Shown: positions 29,290-39,224 of the stretch, piece by piece
How the letters are laid out: each line of letters starts with the position of its first letter
Numbering within the stretch: the stretch's first letter is position 1
Virus record (IMG/VR): IMGVR_UViG_3300033388_001119
Coordinates: 1 to 57,880 of that record
Origin: a virus
Reading direction: 5' to 3' (one strand)
Length of the DNA stretch: 57,880 nucleotides
Notes under the pieces: model-generated
Databases searched by the model: none
Seen by the model: the letters and a program-made list of their open reading frames with translations, nothing else
What the model was told of the DNA's origin: nothing
Position numbers and translations under genes: made by a program

Positions 29290-32200
29290 AAACTACCGGG
29301 ACTTTTACTTCAGGCATAATGAATAAGGATCTCGATGAAAGGCTCATACCAAAGGGTCAGTATCGAGATGCTTTAAATATAGGGGTTTCTACTTCAGAAG
29401 CCTCTAACGTAGGAGCTATAGAGAACATACTAGGAAACGTTCAAGCTGGAGGAGATTTATCTTTTTTAACAGATGACGCTGTTACGATTGGAGCTATAGC
29501 TCAAGGAGATAAGGAACAATTTTTTTGGTTTGTAAGCGACACTAATTTTGATTATGTTTTAAGATACCATGAGCCATCCGACACCACCGCTATACTCTTA
29601 AAAGACACTAAAGGCAGGGTGTTGAAATTTGATAATGAACACATAATAACAGGTGTTAATTTAATAGATGATTATTTATTTTGGACCGACAATTTAAATC
29701 AACCAAGAAGAATATTATCCACTAGAAGTTTTCCTTTAGACGGGTTTGAAGAGGATGATATTAGGGTAATAAGGAAACCACCTTTAAGTCCGGCAACTTT
29801 TATAATGAATAATACTTATCAAGGGACAACAACGCCTTCGTCTGATATTAGGTTTGATAAAACAAATAATATTATACATAAGTATTTTAGGTTTGGTTAT
29901 AGATGGAAATATGAATACAATGAGTATAGTTCGTTGTCACCATTTACCGCTACTGCATTTCAGCCTTTTTTTTATTTCTACAATTATGCCAATGTGAGTT
30001 TTTATTCCATGCAAAATACTTTTGATGAGATTGTATTAAGTGATATAGAAACAGGAGATGAGCAAGTAACAGATATTCAGGTTGTTTTTTATGACGAATA
30101 TACCGGGTCTGTTTATGTGGTTGACACTTTTGATAAGGAAAAAAATGGATGGGGTAATAATACTTCGATTTCCATTAATTTCAATAATAATAAAATATCT
30201 GCACTTTTAGCTAATGATGAAATCACAAGATTATTTGACAACGTACCTTTACGTGCTAAGGCTCAAGAAGTTATTGGAAGCCGATTAATATATGGTAATT
30301 ATGTTCAGGGTTATGACATAAGAAATACTAGAAATGAACCTATAACTATAGATTTTTACGCCGAACCCTTTAGTGTTGATTTCAACTCCCTTACTCTTGG
30401 GGCTAACCCATTTAGTGGAAATTATCCTAGAAGAAGTTTTCATAGCAATCGAAACTATGAAGTAGGGTTAGTTTATTTAGATGATTACGGAAGAATGTCT
30501 ACGGTTCTTACTCCTGAAATACTAAACACTCAGTTTACTAACACAGTAGCAATGGACCCAACCACAGCTACCACTATAAATGACATTAGGGTTTATATCA
30601 ATAGCGAGCCCCCACAATGGGCTTCAAAATATAGAATTTACTTAAAACAATCAGACGCTAATGATTATGTAACTATATGGCCTTTGTTTTCTATAAAGAC
30701 TGGAACAGGTGATTATTGGTTTAAGATTTTAGGGTCTGACGTAGACAAGGTTCCTGAAGGAGCTTATATTTACATTAAAGCCATTAATGGAGTTGCTTTT
30801 GACAGCTCAGAGGAATATAAAGTATTAGAAGTTAAACAGCAAGAAGAAGGTTTTGTTCAAATAGGAAACTCAAACTCAACAGTTGACGCTCCAGCTGGAA
30901 CTTACTTTAAACTACACTCAGAATACGTAGACTTATCTACAGATATAAATGTTTTCGATTCCCAGCAAGTAGATCAAGTAGCTCAAGGTGCTTATTATTG
31001 GGGGTACAGAAATTATGATACTTTTGGAAAATACATAGGGCCATTAACAACAGACCCTGGAGTTGGTTCTTCCGTAATTAACGCAGCTACCGGTGGTTTA
31101 CCTACACAACACATTAAACAAATAGACCCTCCAATTTATTATGGTAATAGTGGTTATTTCAACGAAATAGAACTTAGAAAAAACTGGAAAGCCTCTCCTT
31201 ATGAGACCGATTCTACCAAGGATAGAAGGATTAAAGTTCAGATTTATCCAAATGAAAAATTCATGGTTCAGTTGATGAATAATAGCGGCAACTGGTATAA
31301 TTATCAAACTTGGCAACCAGTTGATATTGCTCCCTACGTAAATAGTGACTACTTAATCGGGGACTCAGGTAATGGAATATGGTGCTATATACGATTTAAT
31401 AAAGGAACTAATTACGTTCCAGGGGATTATTTTATAATAAACATTCACACAGCTTTTGGAGCTAATGTTTTTGGACAGGTACCTGGGGACGATACAGAAG
31501 GAAGTGGAGCTCATTATAAAATATATGAATTTCAAGCGGCTAAATTATGTCTAACGGCTAATCTAGAAGACGGAGGAAGTGCTGATAGTGTCTACGGGTT
31601 ATCACAACCGATGAATGGTTTAAATACCTACCTCCCATTAAGAGATGTACCTATTGAGCCTGGTGCTATAATAGAGATAACTATTGCAGAAGATTATACG
31701 GTGGGGCCAGTCACTAATAACACTATTGGTGATACTGAAACAACCTACACTTCACCACCGTGTTCTAAGCGCTATAAAAACATAGAAGAATGGTGGTATG
31801 AAGAAGAGATATGGAGAGATGTAGAACACAAAACGGCTTACAAGTATCAACAAGACAGCGATATGAGTAGCTTTCAAAATATTAATGGAAAAAGGTTTTT
31901 CTTTAGGAGACTGCTTAATTATAAGTCCTTAGATTGGCAAAGTATTCCTGGAGCAACCGCAAGTGCCGCAATATTTGGTGGTATGGCATATACCTCACAC
32001 GTTGGTGATTTTACTTTAAAAAATTGGTGGCAAGCGTACTCAAACAGAAGTCCACTTGATGATGGAATGGGTAATTACGCCACCTATGCTGAAATGGTTA
32101 CTGAAGAAAGCGGAATTCAAATGTTTGTTTCATCTCAAGGGACTCATATTCAAGAATTTGATACCGATAAGAGAACTGTGATTCAAGTTGCAATGCAGGG

Positions 32201-35200
32201 AAGGGTAAAAATAATACAAACCGCTCCTGATGCTAAACCGATATTAGAAACTAAACCCACCATGGTGGATAACGACATTTTCCATGAAGCTCCATTTACC
32301 TTTGATGTGTTTCCAGGAACAGCAGGAAGACTTCTTCATGAGGGTAATATCGCTAATCAATCTCAAGGAGGTAATCCGGCTATTATTAGCTTAAACCCTT
32401 CATCTACCATATCTAACCCATCATACCCTTTAGACCCAACTCAATTTAATAGTGAGTTTAATTGCTTCACCTACGGAAATGGCGTAGAGGCTACTAAAAT
32501 AAAAGGAGAATTAAGCGAGGCTCATCTTAAATATAGCCCTAGGGTTAGTTCTTTTATTGAAAAATATCAACAAGAATATTTACCGAGTAGCTTAACCTAT
32601 AGTGGGGTTTTTGTAGAAAACACAAATATTAACAACTTAAACGAATTTAATCTTTCCTTAGGTAATTATAAAGACTTAAGTAGAGAGTATGGTCCTGTTG
32701 AAAAACTTCACGCTAGAGATAATGATTTAGTGGCCTTGCAAGAGGATAAAGTATCTAAAGTGCTATATGGTAAAAACTTACTTTCTGACGCCACGGGAGG
32801 AGGTTCTATAGCTTCTATTCCAGAGGTATTAGGAACTCAAATACCATATGTAGGAGAATACGGAATAAGTAATAATCCTGAAAGTTTTGCAGCTTGGGGT
32901 CCTAATATGTTTTTTACAGATGTTAAGAGGGGTTCGGTAATGAGGTTAGGTAGAGATGGGTTGTTTGAGATATCTAATTTAGGTATGACAGATTACTTTA
33001 AAGATTTGAGTTCTAATGAATTTAATAAACAAAAACTAGGATGTATTGACCCATTTAAAGAGCAATATGTTTTATCAAGTACAGAAACTCTAGCGCCAGC
33101 ATGTACTTACTCTTTACGCCCTACATTTATACCTAGGTTCCCTAGAGTAACTAATGGCATTGATTATATCATAGAACTATTTTCTTCTGGAAATTGGCTG
33201 GTAGAGTTTACAGATACCGGTGATGGTACCAACTGGCTTACGGTGAATGGACAAACTCCTTCGTTAGGTGGCTTTGGAGATGAGGTTTTAACATTTAACT
33301 TAACTAACAACGGAGGGCTACAGTCTCCCTCTAGAGAGTGTTTGGTTACATTTACATTTTGTGATGGAAGTACAGCGTCTGAAGTGTTTAAACAATCAGG
33401 AGCGCCAAAATTAGGAGGCTTAGTGTATGGTGTTGGAAAACCTACAGGAGGTAAAAAGGGCCTTGCAACTGGCTTAAAAAACACAACAATTAACTTTCAA
33501 GTAGAAGCTAACCCAGGTGGTTTAGTGCAAGAGTTTATTAACCAACCTATAGGAGTTGATGCTGAGGTTGCAACTCAAAAAGAGACAGTAGGTATAGAAG
33601 GAGAGGACGGTGTTCCAACTAATGGCCAAGATGTAACTATAAGAGCATCTCAAGTAGGTGCTGTAGATACGTTACCATTCTGCTTTCTTTTAGGGCAAAA
33701 AATGTATTATTTAGTTTCAGACACGTTCTATACATCTACCCAAATAGATGAGTTAATAAATGACCCAAACACCGTAGAAATAACTCCTACTCTTAATGTT
33801 GGGACACAGTTATGGGAAGGAACTTATACTTTTAACCGACCTAATGATGAAGCTTATGTGTATAATGTAATAGACTATCGTGCACAAATAGAAGCGTCTG
33901 CTACAGCGCAATTCGATATACCTCTAGAAATGAACAATGTAGCTGACACATTTAGAGGAAAAGTTGATTTTACAAACAAAAACGGAAACGTAGAGTTTGA
34001 TTACATAGCTCCAGCTGGTGGCGCTAGATTTAGAGTGTTGATAGAAGATAGAGTTATAAGTACAACTGGTAGTGTTCCGGTAATAGGAGCAGGGTCGATG
34101 CCTATTTTTAATGTGCCGTTTGATGGCCCTTCTGTTTACGATGTAGAAATAGATTATCTAGGAACTAATGAAGCGGTTAGATTAATTACGCCTCTTCCCA
34201 CTTTAACAGAGTTTAAGTATCAAGTAGCCACAGGCAGTTTAGACCCTACTGATCCAGCTTACGTGTGTTCAGCGATACCAGCGTATTCTTCTAAGTGGCA
34301 TGATGGAACAGCAGCACTTCCTGAAATTGGAAATATTATATATGAAAACCCATTTGGAACTACGCCGATGGTATCTCCTTTAAATATTCACCCTATAGAT
34401 GAAAACCCCGTAGTTGGTGGTAATCAAGAGTGGCTTAAGTTTGATGCGTCATCTACAGGTAAGGTTTTACAAAGAGGAGTGTGTACCCCATGTGCGGAAG
34501 TGGCGGTTCCTGTGATTACTGTTCCAGCTGTATATTCATTTAACACTAATGAAAACGTTAATATCCTACTAGAAGCTACAAATAACCCCACCTCTTTTCA
34601 AATTGTTAGTTCATCACCATGCGTAGGTTATTTATTGAGCTCTCAAGAAGGGGGTGTTGTTTCTTATACTGATTGTGATGGTAATGCAGCTTCTATAACT
34701 ATTCAAGGGACTAATACTAATTCTAGAAACGCACCGGCTTTACCAGCAGTTAATACAAATGATATAACTATCGTGTCTACCACAGTTCCTGTTGTTTCAA
34801 GTGGAAATGTTACGGTTGTAAATAAAGGCTTCAAAACAAACACGCCACAAGGCATGGATTTTGACGGAGAGCAAGGTAGAATTGTTATACCTAACGCACC
34901 GTCAGGAGTTTATGATTTCGAGGTTAGGGCTAGTAACTGCTTTGGAACAAGTAATACTGTGTCTGTAGTAATGGAAATAACAGATAATGTAACGAAAATG
35001 TTCCAAATGGATATAGAAACACCATCACCCACTTCAGCTATAGCTTGTAGCATAACAGCTAGTTATATCCCTATGTTGCACACAGGAGACAATATAAACC
35101 CTCAAGTTAACGACACTATAATATTACCTAGCCCAGATAAGGGTAAGCCAAATACAACAGCCTATGGAGGTTTTGGTTTAGAAAAAGGTGTACTAGAGCC

Positions 35201-35321
35201 TAATTATGATTTCAAAGGGGGTTATAATTGGTATAAAGCTAATTTTGATAGTGGACCAGGAAATGGAAGTGTATTATTAATAGACAACACTGGGGTTGTT
35301 ATAGAAATAGTTGAATGTTAA
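29286..35321 (+). CDS. Giant tail hub/needle-type protein with BACON-like domain
   Basis: A 2011-residue protein. It starts with GIMNKDLDERLIP and GQYRDALNIGVSTSE, a signature of the P22 gp10-like tail hub (the crAss-phage muzzle relative). The repeated-blade region continues to SVMRLGRDGLFEIS and a QYVLSS end near residue 1265. From about 1271 to 1368 a BACON-like carbohydrate-binding domain follows (GNWLVEFTD, NWLTVNGQT, LTFNLTNNGG, VFKQSG). Residues 1400-2011 are further Ig/beta-type modules. The usual end of this family, the GWTSF section, is on the next gene. Expected role: closes the short tail and contacts surface glycans. Confidence 0.85.
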   Translation: MKTTGTFTSGIMNKDLDERLIPKGQYRDALNIGVSTSEASNVGAIENILGNVQAGGDLSFLTDDAVTIGAIAQGDKEQFFWFVSDTNFDYVLRYHEPSDTTAILLKDTKGRVLKFDNEHIITGVNLIDDYLFWTDNLNQPRRILSTRSFPLDGFEEDDIRVIRKPPLSPATFIMNNTYQGTTTPSSDIRFDKTNNIIHKYFRFGYRWKYEYNEYSSLSPFTATAFQPFFYFYNYANVSFYSMQNTFDEIVLSDIETGDEQVTDIQVVFYDEYTGSVYVVDTFDKEKNGWGNNTSISINFNNNKISALLANDEITRLFDNVPLRAKAQEVIGSRLIYGNYVQGYDIRNTRNEPITIDFYAEPFSVDFNSLTLGANPFSGNYPRRSFHSNRNYEVGLVYLDDYGRMSTVLTPEILNTQFTNTVAMDPTTATTINDIRVYINSEPPQWASKYRIYLKQSDANDYVTIWPLFSIKTGTGDYWFKILGSDVDKVPEGAYIYIKAINGVAFDSSEEYKVLEVKQQEEGFVQIGNSNSTVDAPAGTYFKLHSEYVDLSTDINVFDSQQVDQVAQGAYYWGYRNYDTFGKYIGPLTTDPGVGSSVINAATGGLPTQHIKQIDPPIYYGNSGYFNEIELRKNWKASPYETDSTKDRRIKVQIYPNEKFMVQLMNNSGNWYNYQTWQPVDIAPYVNSDYLIGDSGNGIWCYIRFNKGTNYVPGDYFIINIHTAFGANVFGQVPGDDTEGSGAHYKIYEFQAAKLCLTANLEDGGSADSVYGLSQPMNGLNTYLPLRDVPIEPGAIIEITIAEDYTVGPVTNNTIGDTETTYTSPPCSKRYKNIEEWWYEEEIWRDVEHKTAYKYQQDSDMSSFQNINGKRFFFRRLLNYKSLDWQSIPGATASAAIFGGMAYTSHVGDFTLKNWWQAYSNRSPLDDGMGNYATYAEMVTEESGIQMFVSSQGTHIQEFDTDKRTVIQVAMQGRVKIIQTAPDAKPILETKPTMVDNDIFHEAPFTFDVFPGTAGRLLHEGNIANQSQGGNPAIISLNPSSTISNPSYPLDPTQFNSEFNCFTYGNGVEATKIKGELSEAHLKYSPRVSSFIEKYQQEYLPSSLTYSGVFVENTNINNLNEFNLSLGNYKDLSREYGPVEKLHARDNDLVALQEDKVSKVLYGKNLLSDATGGGSIASIPEVLGTQIPYVGEYGISNNPESFAAWGPNMFFTDVKRGSVMRLGRDGLFEISNLGMTDYFKDLSSNEFNKQKLGCIDPFKEQYVLSSTETLAPACTYSLRPTFIPRFPRVTNGIDYIIELFSSGNWLVEFTDTGDGTNWLTVNGQTPSLGGFGDEVLTFNLTNNGGLQSPSRECLVTFTFCDGSTASEVFKQSGAPKLGGLVYGVGKPTGGKKGLATGLKNTTINFQVEANPGGLVQEFINQPIGVDAEVATQKETVGIEGEDGVPTNGQDVTIRASQVGAVDTLPFCFLLGQKMYYLVSDTFYTSTQIDELINDPNTVEITPTLNVGTQLWEGTYTFNRPNDEAYVYNVIDYRAQIEASATAQFDIPLEMNNVADTFRGKVDFTNKNGNVEFDYIAPAGGARFRVLIEDRVISTTGSVPVIGAGSMPIFNVPFDGPSVYDVEIDYLGTNEAVRLITPLPTLTEFKYQVATGSLDPTDPAYVCSAIPAYSSKWHDGTAALPEIGNIIYENPFGTTPMVSPLNIHPIDENPVVGGNQEWLKFDASSTGKVLQRGVCTPCAEVAVPVITVPAVYSFNTNENVNILLEATNNPTSFQIVSSSPCVGYLLSSQEGGVVSYTDCDGNAASITIQGTNTNSRNAPALPAVNTNDITIVSTTVPVVSSGNVTVVNKGFKTNTPQGMDFDGEQGRIVIPNAPSGVYDFEVRASNCFGTSNTVSVVMEITDNVTKMFQMDIETPSPTSAIACSITASYIPMLHTGDNINPQVNDTIILPSPDKGKPNTTAYGGFGLEKGVLEPNYDFKGGYNWYKANFDSGPGNGSVLLIDNTGVVIEIVEC

Positions 35322-35322
35322 A

Positions 35323-36090
35323 ATGCCAGTAACAATAACATATAGTCAAGGTGCAAAAGGGTGGACATCGTTTCACTCTTATTTTCCTCAATGGTTGTTG
35401 GGGATGAATAGTTCTTATTATTCTTTTTATAAAGGTAAGCCATGGAGACACTATCAAAACCCTATAAGAAACTCTTACTACGATAGCCCTACATTCCCTT
35501 CTATTGTAGAGTTTATTTTAAACGAAGCTCCTTTAGAAACTAAAATGTTTAAAACTCTAGAGCTAGAAGGTACGGATGCTTGGACAGCTGGTTTAGTAAG
35601 TGATTTACATATAGGTCAAATAAATAAAGATTATTTTGTACAAAAAGAAGGGGTTTGGTTTGCTAACATTAGGAGAACTCAAGAACAAGGGGCCGCATCT
35701 GATTTATCTCAAATATCTGCTCAAGGTATTGGTGAGTATGATACTTTTGTTACGGTAGGAACTGAATTGAAAATAAACTTTTTAACACCTATTAATCCTA
35801 TAGTAAGTATAGGGGATGTGGCTTTTGAACAAAACACTCAAACTACTACTTTAGAATTAGGACCCATTACTGACATTGTAGGTAACTCTATTATTATTGA
35901 TCCGTTTATAAACATCCCTTCTGTTCCGTGGAATCCACCAAGTGAGAATGTTATTTTTGCTGTTAAAAATTCTGTCGCAGAAAGCTATGGTTTACGTGGG
36001 CATTACGCTAAAGTTTACTTAACAAACATTAATCCTGATGAGGCAGAATTATTTGCAGTTAGTAGTTCAATATTCAAGAGTTATCCTTAA
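35323..36090 (+). CDS. Detached C-terminal section of the tail hub (GWTSF protein)
   Basis: A 255-residue protein from the ATG at 35323; the in-frame TTG at 35311 is inside the previous gene and less likely. The start (ITYSQGAKGWTSFHSYFPQW, then YYSFYKGKPW) and the segment FPSIVEFILNEAPLETKMFK, LELEGTDAW match the part that normally lies at the C-terminal end of P22 gp10-like/crAss muzzle proteins. Here it is a separate gene one base after the hub's stop, while about 750 residues of BACON and other modules occupy the expected place in the hub. Probably both chains assemble together in the tail. Confidence 0.7.
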   Translation: MPVTITYSQGAKGWTSFHSYFPQWLLGMNSSYYSFYKGKPWRHYQNPIRNSYYDSPTFPSIVEFILNEAPLETKMFKTLELEGTDAWTAGLVSDLHIGQINKDYFVQKEGVWFANIRRTQEQGAASDLSQISAQGIGEYDTFVTVGTELKINFLTPINPIVSIGDVAFEQNTQTTTLELGPITDIVGNSIIIDPFINIPSVPWNPPSENVIFAVKNSVAESYGLRGHYAKVYLTNINPDEAELFAVSSSIFKSYP

Positions 36091-36095
36091 TTTAG

Positions 36096-36103
36096 TATCT
36101 TTG
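36096..36103 (+). promoter_or_regulatory. -7 element TATCTTTG with TTTGTAACAAA dyad
   Basis: A perfect box with the extended dyad. It starts the unit of three internal virion genes, 17 bases before the ATG at 36121. Confidence 0.75.
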
Positions 36104-36120
36104 TAACAAACCGTATCAAT

Positions 36121-37104
36121 ATGAAAAAAAATCCTATTAATTTACGAATAAAACTATTTCAATTTGTTGCAATACTTGTAACAGGACTTATTTGGTACTT
36201 TTCTGAAGATGCACAGGGCGTAGATTACGCAGCTTTCCCAGCTATGCTAGTTATGGGTTTAGCTCAAGTTGGGTTTAGTGCTTATGATAAGATGCAGGCT
36301 GAAGACGATTTAAAAGCCTCAAAAATAGCGTTAGCTAATGCTAATGATGACTTGGAAAATCTTAAATATACTAATACTTTAAAATCAGTAGCTGTCCCTA
36401 AGAATCAAGTAGCTATGGATCAGTTAGGTCAACAAACCACACAAATTGTAGACGCCGCACAAGAGTCTGGGCAAAGAGGAGTCTTAGGAGCTGCAGGAAA
36501 AATGAATCAATTATTTGACAAAGGAACAATGAAGGTGAGTCAAGCTGACCAAATGAAACAATACGAAAGAGATTTGCTAGTTGCTGAAAACGAACAGAAC
36601 ATTAACAACATGAACGTAAATAAAGATTTACAGCTAGGTATGCAAAATATTTACGGATTACAAAGTGCTATGGGGTATGAACAAGGCCGTATAAATAACG
36701 CAACAAACCAAATGTATAGTGGAGTAGGTACAGCCCTTGCTGGAATGGGACAATTGAAGGCTCCTAATAAAACCGCTAATCTAAATACAACAATAGACCC
36801 TGCTACAGGCACACCAATGAGTAATTCTATGGGAAGACTTAATCCTAATATGACTTATGATGATTACCTTGCAACAACTGAGGCTGGGGCTTTGGATGTT
36901 TTGAGTCCTGGTGAGTTTTACAATGCACAGATGATGGGAACACCAGGCATGCAAGCTGGAATCGGTTCTGGCCCCATGAATACATTTAACAACCCGTTAG
37001 CTAATCTAGTTAGCAACAATCCTCAATTAGGAACAGGAACAAATAATACTATGACGCAAGATGAATTTATGAGATTAGCAGCGTTAGGCTTAATAAACAT
37101 TTAA
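36121..37104 (+). CDS. Internal virion protein candidate (small, membrane-active)
   Basis: A 327-residue protein. The N-terminus has a hydrophobic segment (about residues 11-29, LFQFVAILVTGLIWYF) followed by an Ala/Met-rich one (36-52). After that come long helical, Gln/Asn-rich regions. This profile and its place as first of three genes at the end of the structural arm resemble T7 gp14, which inserts in the outer membrane during ejection. Sequence identity to gp14 was not seen; the comparison rests on position and topology. Confidence 0.65.
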   Translation: MKKNPINLRIKLFQFVAILVTGLIWYFSEDAQGVDYAAFPAMLVMGLAQVGFSAYDKMQAEDDLKASKIALANANDDLENLKYTNTLKSVAVPKNQVAMDQLGQQTTQIVDAAQESGQRGVLGAAGKMNQLFDKGTMKVSQADQMKQYERDLLVAENEQNINNMNVNKDLQLGMQNIYGLQSAMGYEQGRINNATNQMYSGVGTALAGMGQLKAPNKTANLNTTIDPATGTPMSNSMGRLNPNMTYDDYLATTEAGALDVLSPGEFYNAQMMGTPGMQAGIGSGPMNTFNNPLANLVSNNPQLGTGTNNTMTQDEFMRLAALGLINI

Positions 37105-37106
37105 TT

Positions 37107-39221
37107 ATGGCAGACAGAGCAACACATATAGGTTATCAAGCCCCTAACAATTATGTAAATCCAGACAATATATTGAAAGGATATCTTGCCGCCTCTCAAG
37201 TTGGGGCTAAACAACAGCAGAAAGATGATTTAAAGCAACGTGGAGTGTATGATAAGGCAACTATGGAGCTAAAAGATTTTACTTCAGATATTAGCCCTAA
37301 CCTTCAGTCCTTTGTTGCAGAATCTTTAGGTGGTATTAGAAATCAAATGTTTGGCCAGTACAATACTTACGCCGCAGGAGGGGACAACGCTACTCACAAT
37401 CAAATGTACATGAATAACGCCTCTAATGAGTTTCAGATGTTTGCTGCTTACGGAAAAGGGTTTGAGAAACATTTATTGGATTACGAGAAAAGAACTTCTG
37501 AAGGTAAATCAAGTAATGTAGAGAGTGGGTACTTTGCTAAAAGGTTTGCGGCTCAAGCAGACTTCACTAATAAAAAAATGGTGTTAGATAATGATGGTCA
37601 CCTATGGATGATGCAGTTAGATGAGAACGGAAAATTTCTATCTAGAGAAAGTATGTCTATAAACCAGTTGAATAACATGCAAGCATTACACCAAGATAAA
37701 GTTACGTTTACTGATTACACTCAAGGGTTCTCTAAGAATATCAAACAATTTAAAGAATCTTTTAAAGCGGTTGAGTTAGGGTTAGGAGCAGGTGAGAGGG
37801 TTACGTTAGAAGGTATGGCGATGCAAATGAACAACGTTCCTAATAGTGGAGGAAAGCAAGCTTTTGAGGAAATGTACCAAAACACTATAGACGGTATTAC
37901 TCAATCCATGATTACTCAACCTAATGTTGGAGCTGCAGCGTTAACTGAAAATCTAGCTCCCAATGGACAACCTTACTTTTTTTATAACGATAAAGGTGAT
38001 AATGGGCGTCAATTTTCTTTAAATGGAAGAGACCCTGAGAATGGCATATATATGGCTACTGACGGAGACTTACATGAAAGAGCTGTATTAACAGATAATC
38101 AAAAGGAGTTATTAAAAGATAATGTCACGGACATGTTAAACACCCAAATAGGGTTTAAGTCAACTACTAGTTCTAACTCGGGATACTATAGAAGATTAAA
38201 TAAAAAGCATCAAGCCTCTAATGACATTGCCTTAGCTATGAAAATGAGAATGGGAGATGAAAACACATGGAAAGATGTTATTCAATCATGGAATGAAAAC
38301 TCCAAAACTAAAGATGATGAGAAAATACTTAGCTACCGTGTAGACCCTAATGGAGTTTCTTTAACATTTGCTGGTGGTAGTGCGGACAGACAAAGCGTGT
38401 ATGAGCACCCATTTAGCGGTGAGGACGCAGGTATTATAAAAAGTGACATATCAGCTTTACTGAGATACGTTAATCCAACAAAATATGGAACAGTAGGTCA
38501 AGCTATGGATGCGTTTGATTTAGGAAAAGATAGCCTACCTCCTGATGCTAAAGCGTTTTACGACAAAGGCTACGTTGGTACTAGAGGAACTTATTCCAAT
38601 CAAAAATTACACAAAAACATGTTGTCGGAGTTAGTTGAAGGCTTTAGTTTTGTTGAAGTTCCTAGTAGTGGTAATCAAACCTTTCAAACTAATCTCGCTA
38701 ATTTCATTGATAAACTTAGTGAAGGTACACAAGTTAACTTTGATCCAGTGACTGGAGGTAAAGATGCCACTTCCCCTATAATAGCTATAAAAACCACCAC
38801 CCAAAACCCTGTTACTTTACCTGGTGGAGCCACTACAACTAATATGCAAACTAGCCCCTCAGGTTTGATAGGTGGATCAGCCGGACTTACAGGTGACGAT
38901 TACTTAAATAGTATAAACACAGATGCAGTAACTGCTCTTCAGCAGGCAGCTTCTAGTGCGGACAGGGTTTTTACTGAAATAACTGTAAAAGGAGGCCCAG
39001 ATGGAAACGCAACACAAACCTTTAAATTTAGACACGACTTTAGAGGAAATGACCCAAACAATATGGCAACGCCAACTACCGCTATTCAGTCTGCTAACGA
39101 AACTACATATAAAGATATGTTGAAATTTATGAAAGAGCCTTTACGTGATCAAAGTGCGTATAATTTCCCAGCAGGTTCTTTCTCAGCAAATTATTTACCC
39201 GGAATGTTAAACTTTAGATAA
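37107..39221 (+). CDS. Internal virion protein candidate (medium)
   Basis: A 704-residue, mostly helical, Gln/Asn/Lys-rich protein without cysteines or a membrane segment. It follows the small internal protein after two bases and precedes the giant one after three bases, the same small-medium-giant order as T7 gp14-gp15-gp16. No enzyme motif was seen. Likely role: part of the DNA-ejection tube carried inside the head. Confidence 0.6.
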   Translation: MADRATHIGYQAPNNYVNPDNILKGYLAASQVGAKQQQKDDLKQRGVYDKATMELKDFTSDISPNLQSFVAESLGGIRNQMFGQYNTYAAGGDNATHNQMYMNNASNEFQMFAAYGKGFEKHLLDYEKRTSEGKSSNVESGYFAKRFAAQADFTNKKMVLDNDGHLWMMQLDENGKFLSRESMSINQLNNMQALHQDKVTFTDYTQGFSKNIKQFKESFKAVELGLGAGERVTLEGMAMQMNNVPNSGGKQAFEEMYQNTIDGITQSMITQPNVGAAALTENLAPNGQPYFFYNDKGDNGRQFSLNGRDPENGIYMATDGDLHERAVLTDNQKELLKDNVTDMLNTQIGFKSTTSSNSGYYRRLNKKHQASNDIALAMKMRMGDENTWKDVIQSWNENSKTKDDEKILSYRVDPNGVSLTFAGGSADRQSVYEHPFSGEDAGIIKSDISALLRYVNPTKYGTVGQAMDAFDLGKDSLPPDAKAFYDKGYVGTRGTYSNQKLHKNMLSELVEGFSFVEVPSSGNQTFQTNLANFIDKLSEGTQVNFDPVTGGKDATSPIIAIKTTTQNPVTLPGGATTTNMQTSPSGLIGGSAGLTGDDYLNSINTDAVTALQQAASSADRVFTEITVKGGPDGNATQTFKFRHDFRGNDPNNMATPTTAIQSANETTYKDMLKFMKEPLRDQSAYNFPAGSFSANYLPGMLNFR

Positions 39222-39224
39222 GAT

